Source: Arthrobacter sp. 135MFCol5.1 (GTDB taxonomy: Bacteria; Actinomycetota; Actinomycetes; Actinomycetales; Micrococcaceae). From it: 64,000 nt of DNA. The stretch's first letter is position 1, and every line of letters begins with the position of its first letter. The stretch lies in the NCBI RefSeq assembly GCF_000374865.1, contig NZ_KB895465.1:43786-107785 (forward strand). Reading direction: 5' to 3'. Position numbers and translations under genes: made by a program. Shown in pieces: positions 49,760 through 57,571 of the stretch. The notes below the pieces were generated by a model. The model was given only the letters and a program-made list of their open reading frames with translations, ran no database searches and was not told where the DNA came from.

Positions 49760-50470
49760 ATGGACATCATCCTGGTACCCGGATTCTGGTTGGACGCTTC
49801 ATCCTGGGCGGAGGTGACACCTGCCCTGGAGGCAGCGGGCCACCGCCCCCACCCCCTGACCCTGCCCGGACTGGAATCGGTGGACTCCAGCCGGGCCGGA
49901 ATAGGGCTGCAGGACCACATAGACGCCGTGGTCCAGGCCGTCGATGCCATCGGCGGCAAGGTGGTCCTGGTGGGGCATTCGGGAGGTGGCGCCATCATCC
50001 ACGGGGCCGTTGACGCACGGCCGGACAAGGTGGAGCGCGCCATCTACGTGGACAGCGGCCCACTGGGCGAAGGGGGTGTGATCAATGACGAACTGCCCGC
50101 CGAGGGTGACGACATTCCCCTTCCGCCTTGGGAAAGCTTCGATGACGCCGACCTGGTGGACCTGGACGACGGGCTCCGCCGGGCCTTCCGCGCACGCGCC
50201 ATTCCCGAACCGCGGGGCGTGGCCTACGGCAGGCAGCACCTGCATGACGAGCGCCGCTACGCCGTGCCCGCCACTGTGATTGCGTGCGAGTTTCCCGCGG
50301 CCCTGCTCAGGGAGTGGATCGCGGCCGGCAGTCCGTTCGTCGCCGAGCTGGCGCGGGTCCACGACGTCGACTATGTCGACCTGCCCACCGGCCACTGGCC
50401 GCAATTCACCAAGCCGGCGGAACTGGCACGTGCCATCCTGGCGGCAGTTGACCGGTCAGGCATGGACTGA
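49760..50470 (+). CDS. Alpha/beta hydrolase
   Basis: A 236-residue alpha/beta-hydrolase-fold protein. ILVPGFWLDASSWAEVTPAL is the N-terminal strand with the oxyanion region. VVLVGHSGGGAIIHGAVD holds the nucleophile serine (GHSGG). DLPTGHWPQFTKPAELARAI provides the late histidine. It resembles the RsbQ/esterase-like group. The substrate is not known. It has its own leaderless promoter, 44 bases after rsgA, and is followed by the operator-controlled agmatine deiminase gene. Confidence 0.83.
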   Translation: MDIILVPGFWLDASSWAEVTPALEAAGHRPHPLTLPGLESVDSSRAGIGLQDHIDAVVQAVDAIGGKVVLVGHSGGGAIIHGAVDARPDKVERAIYVDSGPLGEGGVINDELPAEGDDIPLPPWESFDDADLVDLDDGLRRAFRARAIPEPRGVAYGRQHLHDERRYAVPATVIACEFPAALLREWIAAGSPFVAELARVHDVDYVDLPTGHWPQFTKPAELARAILAAVDRSGMD

Positions 50471-50510
50471 ATCGGCGTAACCCTTGCGCACGACACATCC
50501 GCCTCTCCAT

Positions 50511-50535
50511 AATAAATGAATGTCATTCATTTATT
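50511..50535. promoter_or_regulatory. TetR-type operator over the agmatine deiminase start
   Basis: Perfect inverted repeat: AATAAATGAATG (50511-50522), one T, CATTCATTTATT (50524-50535). Its core is the same as the operator at 61825-61847 next to the TetR gene. It begins inside CATAAT (50508-50513), a -10-like box with TTGCGC 18 bases upstream, and it contains the ATG at 50520. A bound protein would block both transcription and start. Confidence 0.72.
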
Positions 50536-51620
50536 CGACCGCCGTTGGGGCCACCGCCGCCCCCAACCACGTTTCGCCCTCCGCCACCACCGGGATGCCC
50601 GCCGAGTGGGAGGCCCACCAGCGCACCTGGATGGCATTTCCGCCACCCAACGAAACCTTCGGTCCAACAGGCAGCCCCACCCTTGACCGCGCCCGCGCCG
50701 CGTGGACCAGGGTGGCACAGACCATTGCCAGGTACGAGCCGGTCACCGTGGTGGCCGATCCCCGGGACGCCACGGCCGCACGGGAATGGCTCGGCACGGG
50801 CATCGACATCGTGGAGGTCCCCCTCGATGACGCCTGGCTTCGGGACAGCGGACCCACCTTCGTACACCAACCGGACGGATCAGTGGCCGCCGTGGACTGG
50901 ATCTTCAACGGTTGGGGCGCCCAGGAATGGGCAGCCTGGGGCAACGACGAAGCAGTGGCAAAGGCCGTCGCCGCCACAACCGGCGTCCCCGTCCGGACAA
51001 GTCCACTGGTGAACGAGGGCGGCGGATTCCACGTGGACGGTGAGGGGACAGTGTTGCTGACCGAGACCGTCCAGCTTGATCCCGGCCGCAACCCCGGCGC
51101 CACCAAGGACTCCGTGGAAGCGGAGGTTTCCGCGGCCCTGGGGACCAGCAAGGCCATCTGGCTGCCGCGCGGACTCACGCGCGATTACGACGAATTCGGC
51201 ACCCGCGGCCATGTGGACATCGTGGCAACCTTCGCTGGACCCGGCACCATCCTGCTTCACCGCCAAGACGACCCCGCACACCCGGATCACGCCGTCTATC
51301 TCCAACTGAAGGCGGTCCTGTCCGGCCAAATGGACGCCCAGGGCCGGCCGCTGCGCATTATCGACGTTCCCGCGCCCACAACCCTCAAGGACGACGAAGG
51401 TTGGGTGGACTGGTCCTACATCAACCACTACGTGGCTAACGACGTGGTGGTGCTGTGCAGCTTCGATGATCCCAACGACGCCATCGCCGCAGGCATCCTC
51501 GAGCGCGCGTACCCGGGCCGAACTGTGGAACTGGTGGACGCCCGCGACATCTTCGCCTTCGGCGGCGGCATTCACTGCATCACCCAGCAGCAGCCTGCCC
51601 CGAGGGAGGAGGCCGCGTGA
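50520..51620 (+). CDS. aguA: Agmatine deiminase
   Basis: A 366-residue peptidyl-arginine-deiminase-type enzyme that turns agmatine into N-carbamoylputrescine and ammonia. Key parts are GMPAEWEAHQRTWMAFPPPNETF near the start, DDAWLRDSGPTFV (catalytic aspartate), LVNEGGGFHVDGEGTVLLTE (glutamate and histidine), RGHVDIVATFAGPGTILLH, and the nucleophile cysteine in GGGIHCITQQQP (about residue 352). ATG 50520 lies inside the TetR-type operator and 6 bases after CATAAT, which implies a leaderless mRNA; the next in-frame ATG (about 50595) would still keep the family start MPAEWE. Its stop overlaps the amidase GTG by 4 bases. The product would need an N-carbamoylputrescine hydrolase, and the amidase is the candidate. 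Confidence 0.9.
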   Translation: MSFIYSTAVGATAAPNHVSPSATTGMPAEWEAHQRTWMAFPPPNETFGPTGSPTLDRARAAWTRVAQTIARYEPVTVVADPRDATAAREWLGTGIDIVEVPLDDAWLRDSGPTFVHQPDGSVAAVDWIFNGWGAQEWAAWGNDEAVAKAVAATTGVPVRTSPLVNEGGGFHVDGEGTVLLTETVQLDPGRNPGATKDSVEAEVSAALGTSKAIWLPRGLTRDYDEFGTRGHVDIVATFAGPGTILLHRQDDPAHPDHAVYLQLKAVLSGQMDAQGRPLRIIDVPAPTTLKDDEGWVDWSYINHYVANDVVVLCSFDDPNDAIAAGILERAYPGRTVELVDARDIFAFGGGIHCITQQQPAPREEAA

Positions 51621-53389
51621 AACTGGTCGAGGAGCAAAAGTCCGCGCCCGCAGCCCGCCCGTTCAACGTCGTCGAGGCCGGCATCAGCCGGCTGCGTGCG
51701 GCGCTCGAGTCCGGCGAGGTCACCAGCGAGGAGCTGGTGGAGCTGTACCTGGAGCGGATCCGAAAATATGACTCATCAGGCATATGTCTAAATGCCATGG
51801 TGGTCATGAACCCTGCGGCGGTGGCCGAGGCGCAGGCGTCCGATCGGCGCCGGGCGGCCGGCTTCACGCTGGGCCCGCTGGACGGCATCCCCTACACGGC
51901 CAAGGACAGTTACCAGGTCCGCGGCCTCACCGTGGCCGCCGGTTCCCCGGCGTTCAAGGACCTGGTGGCGCAGCGCGACGCCTTCACCATTGAACGGCTC
52001 CGGGCCGGCGGCGCAGTCCTGATCGGGCTTACCAACATGCCTCCCATGGCCAACGGCGGGATGCAGCGCGGGGTCTACGGCCGGGCAGAAAGCCCATACA
52101 ACGCGGACTACCTCACGGCCGCCTTCGCGTCAGGTTCGTCCAACGGCTCCGGGACCGCCACCGCCGCCAGTTTCGCGGCGTTCGGCCTCGCGGAAGAGAC
52201 CTGGTCCTCCGGTCGCGCCCCGGCGTCCAACAACGCCCTGTGTGCCTATACCCCCTCGCGCGGGGTCATTTCCGTCCGCGGAAACTGGCCCCTGGTGCCC
52301 ACCATGGACGTGGTGGTTCCGCACGCCCGGACCATGGCCGACCTGCTCGAAGTCCTGGACGTCGTGGTGGCGGACGACGCCGAGGCACGCGGGGATTTCT
52401 GGCGCGTCCAGCCGTGGGTGCCGGTACCCAAGGCATCAAGTGTCCGCCCGCCGTCGTACGTTGAGCTGGCCGTGCCGGACGCTTCCGCAGCAGCCGGCGT
52501 CCTCGCGGGCAAGCGGCTGGGTATCCCCCGGATGTACATCAACGCCGATCCCGACGCCGGGACGTCGGACCATCCGGGCATCGGTGGTCCCACGGGGCAG
52601 CGGATCAATACCCGGGACTCGGTGCTGGACCTCTGGAACGCAGCCCGGCAGGACCTCGAGGCCGCAGGTGCGGAGGTCATCGAAGTGGACTTCCCCGTGG
52701 TGTCCAACTACGAAGGGGACCGGCCGGGCGCGCCCACCATCGCCACGCGGGGATTCGTGTCCCCGGAGTATCTGCGGCGGGAGATCGTGGACCTGTCAGC
52801 CTGGGCGTGGAATGACTTCCTTGATGCCAACGGTGATCCGCGGCTGAACCGCCTGTCTGACGTGGACGGCTCCGCCATCTTCCCAGCCCCTGAAGGTTCG
52901 CTGCCGGACCGCTACGACGGGTTCGATGACGACATCAGCGACTATCCCGCCTGGATCCGGGAGTACGGCGTTCCAGTCCTGGCCGATATTCCGCACCTGC
53001 CCGAAGGATTGGCGGGGCTGGAGGAAACCCGGCGCGTCGACCTGGAGGAATGGATGGACCGGCTGGGACTGGATGCCGTGGTGTTCCCGGCAGCTGCCGA
53101 CGTTGCACCCGCCGATGCCGACAGCAACGAGGCTTCCGCAGACATCGCGTGGCGCAACGGCGTGTGGGTGGCCAACGGAAACCTGGTCCCCCGGCACCTG
53201 GGCATCCCCACGGTCACGGTCCCGATGGGAGTCGCGGCTGACCTTGCCATGCCCGTGGGCCTGACCATCGCCGGCAAAGCGTACAGCGACACGGACCTGC
53301 TCCAGCTGGCCGCGGCCTTCGAAACCACCGGCAGCCGCCGCGTCCCGCCGCCGCGCACCACGCAGGCAGGAGATACAGGGACCTCCTGA
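51617..53389 (+). CDS. Amidase-signature enzyme coupled to agmatine deiminase
   Basis: A 590-residue amidase-signature hydrolase, longer than the usual 450-500. The catalytic lysine lies in LDGIPYTAKDSYQV, and the cis-serine and nucleophile serine lie in the region FASGSSNGSGTATAASFAAFG. YTPSRGVISVRGNWPLVPTMDVVVPHARTMADLLEVLDV is the following family block, and the C-terminal NLVPRHLGIPTVTVPMG completes the fold. The extra length is in an insert around residues 250-480. Its GTG overlaps the stop of agmatine deiminase, so the two are made together. In known pathways N-carbamoylputrescine is hydrolysed by the nitrilase-type AguB; I infer that this amidase may do that step or hydrolyse a related amide. 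A hairpin terminator follows. Confidence 0.85.
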   Translation: MKLVEEQKSAPAARPFNVVEAGISRLRAALESGEVTSEELVELYLERIRKYDSSGICLNAMVVMNPAAVAEAQASDRRRAAGFTLGPLDGIPYTAKDSYQVRGLTVAAGSPAFKDLVAQRDAFTIERLRAGGAVLIGLTNMPPMANGGMQRGVYGRAESPYNADYLTAAFASGSSNGSGTATAASFAAFGLAEETWSSGRAPASNNALCAYTPSRGVISVRGNWPLVPTMDVVVPHARTMADLLEVLDVVVADDAEARGDFWRVQPWVPVPKASSVRPPSYVELAVPDASAAAGVLAGKRLGIPRMYINADPDAGTSDHPGIGGPTGQRINTRDSVLDLWNAARQDLEAAGAEVIEVDFPVVSNYEGDRPGAPTIATRGFVSPEYLRREIVDLSAWAWNDFLDANGDPRLNRLSDVDGSAIFPAPEGSLPDRYDGFDDDISDYPAWIREYGVPVLADIPHLPEGLAGLEETRRVDLEEWMDRLGLDAVVFPAAADVAPADADSNEASADIAWRNGVWVANGNLVPRHLGIPTVTVPMGVAADLAMPVGLTIAGKAYSDTDLLQLAAAFETTGSRRVPPPRTTQAGDTGTS

Positions 53390-53507
53390 CGGAGCAGGCC
53401 CGCAGTGGCTATTCTGGTCGCAGTGACTTTCATGCATTCCCAGTGACATCCCGCTGCCGGCAGTTCTTGTCCTTCCGTACAGGAACGGTGATTCCGTGCG
53501 TCCCGGA

Positions 53508-53539
53508 GGGGAACCCGAACCCGGGTTCCCTTCCTTTCC
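53508..53539 (+). terminator. Terminator after the aguA-amidase operon
   Basis: GGGGAACCCG (53508-53517) pairs with CGGGTTCCC (53522-53530), followed by a pyrimidine run (TTCCTTTCC). It lies in a 183-base gap with no other clear feature. Confidence 0.75.
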
Positions 53540-53572
53540 GCACCCTTATCGGAACCACCCCAGGGAGCCCCC

Positions 53573-54421
53573 ATGGAACCCACCACCCCACGCCTCACAC
53601 CTGACTGCACCCAGTGCTTTGCACTGTGTTGCACCGCCTTCGGATTCACCCGCTCCGCGGACTTTGCCATCGACAAGCCGCCAGCCACCCCGTGCCCCAA
53701 CCTGGCAGGCGACTTCTCCTGCACCATCCACCGCAGCCTGCGCGCCCGCGGGTTCGCGGGCTGCACGGCCTTTGACTGCTTCGGTGCCGGCCAGGCCGTC
53801 AGCCAGCGGCTCTTCGGAGGGACCAGCTGGCGGGAGGACCCCCGGTCGGCCAAGGACATGTTTACCGCCTTCAAGGTCCTGCGGCAGCTCCACGAAATGC
53901 TCTGGCAACTGGACCGGGCGGAGTCGCTTGCTTACAGCCCGGAAACGGCACGGGAGGTGGGCCAGGTACACAGCCTCGTACAGAGAATCGCCGGTGGAAG
54001 CCTCGAAACGGTCCTTGCAGCCGACGTCGGGTCCCTCCATGAGAGTGTTGGCGCGGTTCTGCGGGAGGTCAGCGAGGAGGTCCGCGCAGGTTACTTCGAC
54101 TCCGATCCGCGCGTTGTCCACCTGGCTCCAAGTGCCGACCTGGCAGGCGCCGACCTCCGCGGCTGGCAGCTGAGCGGTGCGGACCTGCGCGGGGCCTGCC
54201 TGATCGCCGCCGACCTGCGCGGCACGGACCTGACGGCTGTGGACCTGCTGGGCGCCGACCTGCGGGATGCAAGGCTGGACGACGCCGACCTGGCGGGAGC
54301 GCTGTTCCTCACCCAGGCGCAGGTTGCCGCGGCGCGGGGCAGCGCGGCCACGAGCCTCCCGGCGGGTATCGGACGGCCCGGACACTGGCGGGCCGCCGCC
54401 CGCACACCGGAAGTGCCTTGA
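53573..54421 (+). CDS. Cysteine-rich plus pentapeptide-repeat protein
   Basis: A 282-residue protein with two parts. The N-terminus is cysteine-rich (CTQCFALCC at about residues 12-20, then CPNLAGDFSCTIH and GCTAFDCFG), resembling metal-chelating YkgJ-type domains. The middle (about 90-180) is helical. The C-terminus (about 190-245) has about nine pentapeptide repeats of the A(D/N)LxG type (ADLAGADLRG, GADLRGACL, AADLRGTDL and so on), enough for about two coils of a right-handed quadrilateral helix. Pentapeptide proteins include DNA-gyrase protectors (Qnr, MfpA), but many have no known role. It stands alone between a terminator and the alditol-oxidase-like gene, whose possible TTG start overlaps its stop. 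Confidence 0.78.
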   Translation: MEPTTPRLTPDCTQCFALCCTAFGFTRSADFAIDKPPATPCPNLAGDFSCTIHRSLRARGFAGCTAFDCFGAGQAVSQRLFGGTSWREDPRSAKDMFTAFKVLRQLHEMLWQLDRAESLAYSPETAREVGQVHSLVQRIAGGSLETVLAADVGSLHESVGAVLREVSEEVRAGYFDSDPRVVHLAPSADLAGADLRGWQLSGADLRGACLIAADLRGTDLTAVDLLGADLRDARLDDADLAGALFLTQAQVAAARGSAATSLPAGIGRPGHWRAAARTPEVP

Positions 54422-54450
54422 CAGCCCACTTTGTTAGCGCTGACAGTGGG

Positions 54451-55731
54451 ATGACCCCAACACCAAGCGAAAGCCACTCAATGAAGAACTGGGCAGGAAA
54501 CCTCCAATACTCCTCCGCTGATGTCCGGCGGCCGGAATCGGTCAGCGAACTGGCTGCTATCGTCGCCGGATCGACGCGGGTGAAGGCCTTGGGGTCACGG
54601 CACTCATTCAACAGCGTCGGCGACACGGACGGCATGCACGTCCTCCTCGATGCACTCCCCCAGCAGGTGGAGGTGGGTGCGGACCGTTCAACGGTCCGGG
54701 TCAGCGGCGGGGTGAGCTACGGTGCCCTGTGCCGGAAGCTGGAAGAGGCCGGCCTTGCCATCCACAACATGGCATCACTGCCGCACATCTCGGTAGCCGG
54801 CGCGGTGCAGACCGGCACCCACGGTTCCGGCGTCAACAACCCCGCACTGGCCGGCGCCGTGGAATCGATCGACATGGTTCGGGCCTCGGGCGAGCAGGTC
54901 ACGCTGTCCCGGAAGGACGGGGACGACTTCCTGGCCAGCGTGGTGGGCATGGGTGCCCTCGGCATCGTCACCGGGCTGGAACTGGCGGTACGGCCAAGCT
55001 TCAGCATGCGCCAGCGCGTCCTGGAAGACCTTCCGTGGGATGCCGCGCTGGAGGACTTCACCGCCATCGTGTCCAGCGCCTACAGCGTCAGCCTCTTTAC
55101 GGACTATGCCGGTGACACCGTCAACCAGGTCTGGCTCAAAGCCCTTGACGGGGAAGAGCCGCTGGCCAACCTGTACGGCGCCACACCGGCCCAGCGCCCG
55201 CGCCATCCACTGCCGGACATGTCTGCCGAGAACTGCACCCTCCAGCTGGACCAGCCCGGGCCCTGGCTGGACCGTCTGCCGCATTTCCGCCATGAATTCA
55301 CGCCGAGCAACGGGGACGAGCTGCAAAGCGAGTTCATCCTGCCCATCGGGCAGGCCCCCGCGGCCCTCCAGGCGGTCCGGGCCCTCGCGGACGAGCTCGC
55401 ACCCCTGCTCTTTGTCTCGGAGATCCGCACCGGCGCCGCCGATGAGTTTTGGCTCAGCCCGTTCTTCCGGCAGCCGAGCGTGGCCTTGCACTTTACCTGG
55501 AAGCCGATGCAACCCGAGGTGGAGGCTTTCCTTCCGGTCCTTGAAGAAGCCCTGCGGCCCTTCGGGGCGAGGCCGCACTGGGGAAAGCTGTTTTCCGCGG
55601 ACGCTTACGACTGGGAGAAGCTCTATCCGCGCTTCGCAGACTTCCGGGCCTTCGCCGCCGGGCACGATCCGGAGGGCAAATTCCGGAATGGGCTGCTGGA
55701 CGGCATCCTGGGGGTTCCCGCCCGCCGGTAG
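54451..55731 (+). CDS. Alditol/xylitol oxidase-like FAD enzyme
   Basis: A VAO-type flavoprotein of about 426 residues, closely like Streptomyces alditol oxidase in layout. NWAGNLQYSSADVRRPESVSELAAIV begins the FAD domain, VKALGSRHSFNSV has the histidine that binds FAD covalently in this family, and NMASLPHISVAGAVQTGTHGSGVNNPALAG is the FAD pyrophosphate region. The C-terminal part has WKPMQPEVEAFLPVLEEAL, HWGKLF and DPEGKFRNGLLDGILG. It should oxidise a sugar alcohol or a lactone precursor with oxygen, making H2O2. Starts at 54418 (TTG), 54451 and 54481 (ATG) are all possible; 54481 would give MKNWAGN, close to the shortest relatives. Its TAG stop is part of the next gene's -10 box. Confidence 0.84.
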   Translation: MTPTPSESHSMKNWAGNLQYSSADVRRPESVSELAAIVAGSTRVKALGSRHSFNSVGDTDGMHVLLDALPQQVEVGADRSTVRVSGGVSYGALCRKLEEAGLAIHNMASLPHISVAGAVQTGTHGSGVNNPALAGAVESIDMVRASGEQVTLSRKDGDDFLASVVGMGALGIVTGLELAVRPSFSMRQRVLEDLPWDAALEDFTAIVSSAYSVSLFTDYAGDTVNQVWLKALDGEEPLANLYGATPAQRPRHPLPDMSAENCTLQLDQPGPWLDRLPHFRHEFTPSNGDELQSEFILPIGQAPAALQAVRALADELAPLLFVSEIRTGAADEFWLSPFFRQPSVALHFTWKPMQPEVEAFLPVLEEALRPFGARPHWGKLFSADAYDWEKLYPRFADFRAFAAGHDPEGKFRNGLLDGILGVPARR

Positions 55732-55740
55732 TCTGGAACC
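55729..55740 (+). promoter_or_regulatory. Leaderless promoter built on the upstream stop codon
   Basis: TAGTCT (55729-55734) is a TANNNT box whose first three bases are the stop codon of the alditol-oxidase-like gene. It ends 6 bases before ATG 55741. Confidence 0.55.
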
Positions 55741-56079
55741 ATGATCCGCCGCCACGCAGCCCTCACCGCCGTCCTGTCCGCAGCTTTATTGTTGACCGGA
55801 TGCGCCGCGGCAGGGGACGCGGCCGGCAACGCGGCCAGCGCCGCCGCTTCCCAGGCCGCCTCCGCCGTTGCCCAGGAGGTCACCAAGCAGATCTGCGCCA
55901 GGGTCCAGGACGGACTTGTTAGCGTGGACGATAAGAAAGCGCTGGCAGGGTTGGTGTCCGCGGCCCGGGAGGCCGGGGTCCCGGCGGAAATCACGACGCC
56001 GCTCGGCGACGTGGCTGCATCCGGGGACCAGGTGCCGGCGGACTCGGTCAAGGCCCTCAAGGACGCCTGCCCGGCCTGA
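55741..56079 (+). CDS. Small alanine-rich lipoprotein
   Basis: A 112-residue predicted lipoprotein. The signal peptide ends with LLLTGC, with the lipidated cysteine at residue 21, followed by an alanine-rich helix (about 22-48) and a short soluble part with one cysteine at position 52 (QICARVQDG) and one near the C-terminus (LKDACPA), which could form a disulfide outside the membrane. I do not recognise a family. It is translated from a leaderless-type start right after the oxidase gene. Confidence 0.65.
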   Translation: MIRRHAALTAVLSAALLLTGCAAAGDAAGNAASAAASQAASAVAQEVTKQICARVQDGLVSVDDKKALAGLVSAAREAGVPAEITTPLGDVAASGDQVPADSVKALKDACPA

Positions 56080-56125
56080 CCAGCACGAGGGTTCCGCGGA
56101 CGTTCGGCACGCTCCCCGCGTGTGA

Positions 56126-56659
56126 TCAGTTCTGCCGGGGCTGGTCCCAGCCGCGCATGCCGCCGGCACGGCTGGCCTGGCCGCGGTGCCCCGCACGGTG
56201 TTCGGGCGGCGCGAAGGGGACCACTCCGGAGTCATGGCCCGGCGGGACCGCGTGGACGAACTTCGTCAGCTCCTCGCGGAGGGCTTTCCACGAAATATCG
56301 GAGTCGCGCGGGTAGGCGTTGACCTCCGCTTCCCGTGCGGCTTCGACCGCGGCACTGCCCGCATCCGTCAGTTCCACCTTTAGTTGCCGGCGGTCCGTGA
56401 CCTGGCGGGTCCGGGTAATCAGGCCGGCGGCTTCGAGCCGCAGGAGGACCCGGCCCAGCGTCTGGCTCTGGACCCGGATTTCCTCGGCAAGTTGTTCCTG
56501 GTTCAGCGGACCCTCCGTCAACCCTTCCAGGGCAATGACGGCGGCACGGGTGAGGCCAAGGTGGGCCAAGGCATCGTCCTGGCGCCGCTGGATCAGGCGC
56601 GCCGCCAACGCGATCAGGCGGTAACTGCTCCGGGCATCAGGATCGAGGTTGCTGGTCAT
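56126..56659 (-). CDS. MarR-family transcriptional regulator
   Basis: A 177-residue MarR-type winged-helix protein. SYRLIALAARLIQRRQDDALAHLGLTRAAVIALEGLTEGPLNQEQLAEEIRVQSQTLGRVLLRLEAAGLITRTRQVTDRRQLKVELTDAG covers helices 1-5 and the wing. The C-terminal 50 residues, rich in P, G and H, are longer than usual and probably flexible. The start at ATG 56659 fits the family. A perfect palindrome, TAAGCATGCTTA, lies about 65 bases upstream; the same palindrome is found before the split-barrel gene at 60383-60394, so the protein probably controls both. Confidence 0.85.
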   Translation of the reverse strand: MTSNLDPDARSSYRLIALAARLIQRRQDDALAHLGLTRAAVIALEGLTEGPLNQEQLAEEIRVQSQTLGRVLLRLEAAGLITRTRQVTDRRQLKVELTDAGSAAVEAAREAEVNAYPRDSDISWKALREELTKFVHAVPPGHDSGVVPFAPPEHRAGHRGQASRAGGMRGWDQPRQN

Positions 56660-56722
56660 CGGGCCGCGGCCTTCCTGCAGGTGGCAAGGTGCTGGTCACC
56701 CCGCGTCGCTACCCTCCTACAA

Positions 56723-56734
56723 TAAGCATGCTTA
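56723..56734. promoter_or_regulatory. MarR-type operator copy 1
   Basis: TAAGCATGCTTA is a perfect 12-bp palindrome in the promoter region of the MarR gene. An exact second copy is at 60383-60394. Confidence 0.68.
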
Positions 56735-56787
56735 GCAACATATTCGCAAGTAGACTTATTATTTGGCCGCGACGGACCCGTGAATGA

Positions 56788-57534
56788 TTATCTTTTGCCC
56801 TTTTTCCGCGATCCCCTGCCACGGCCCTTGTCCGGGTTGGGAGCATAGCGCTGGGCCACTTTCGGGGCTTTTTTGGTGCCGGTTCCCCGCCGGTCCGGTT
56901 TGGGACCCTTCTTTTCCTTGACCGGCTGGGCAGAGGGCTGCCGCGAACTGTGGGCAGTGCGCCCGCGGACGATGCCGATGAACTCTTCAAGGACCTCGTC
57001 CGTGGCGTCAACAGGCCAGGCCAGCCCGATTTCCGTCCCGTCCAACCCGGTCAGCCGCCGCGCCACCGTGTCTTTGACGTTGAGGTGGCGCGCCACCGGC
57101 ATGGGGAGGATCACCAGCCCGGCGCCGGTGGCAACCACCTGGAGCGCCGCCTCCGGTCCACCCAATGAAGCCACATCCAGGATCGATTCCTCTTCCAGGT
57201 CGGCAAGCGCCACTTCCTCGAACACGGAGATCTCGTGGCCTTTGGGGGCCACCACCACGGGCTGCTCCTCATACAGCGGGATGACATTGAGGCCGTTCCG
57301 GTCCACCGGAAGCCGGACAAAGGCCATGTCCGCCCTGCCGTCGCGAAGCACCTCCAGCTGGTCGCCGTCGTCAACCATGGATGCGCGCAGCGGAATATCC
57401 TGCATCCGCTCCTCCCACCGGCGGATCCACTTACCGGGCGTCACTCCTGCCACGTAGGAGATGCGAAGCATCCGCGGCTCTGCGCCGGCAACGGCGTCCG
57501 GGGCGTCAGGGGCAGGGGTATTGTCGGCGGGCAC
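56788..57534 (-). CDS. LysR-type effector-domain protein without HTH
   Basis: A 248-residue protein that is a stand-alone LysR substrate-binding domain. LRISYVAGVTPGKWIRRWEERM begins the fold, RADMAFVRLPVDRNGLNVIPLYEEQPVVVAPKGHEISVFEEVALADLEEESIL is the usual first lobe, and VVATGAGLVILPMPVARHL the second. There is no helix-turn-helix. The last 45 residues are very basic (KEKKGPKPDRR, GRGRGSRKKGKR) and could bind nucleic acid. GTG 57534 is chosen because TACTGT ends 6 bases upstream (leaderless). It is divergent from the DUF5997 gene with starts 37 bases apart. I recall LysR-domain and DUF5997 genes being paired in other actinobacteria. Confidence 0.78.
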   Translation of the reverse strand: MPADNTPAPDAPDAVAGAEPRMLRISYVAGVTPGKWIRRWEERMQDIPLRASMVDDGDQLEVLRDGRADMAFVRLPVDRNGLNVIPLYEEQPVVVAPKGHEISVFEEVALADLEEESILDVASLGGPEAALQVVATGAGLVILPMPVARHLNVKDTVARRLTGLDGTEIGLAWPVDATDEVLEEFIGIVRGRTAHSSRQPSAQPVKEKKGPKPDRRGTGTKKAPKVAQRYAPNPDKGRGRGSRKKGKR

Positions 57535-57540
57535 GTCTTC

Positions 57541-57571
57541 ACAGTACCCGCCGCCCGGATACCCTTGAAGC
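57541..57571. promoter_or_regulatory. Compact divergent pair of leaderless promoters
   Basis: On the minus strand, TACTGT (57546-57541) lies 6 bases before GTG 57534. On the plus strand, TACCCT (57560-57565) lies 6 bases before ATG 57572. Only 13 bases separate the two -10 boxes, so each polymerase footprint overlaps the other promoter. Confidence 0.6.
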
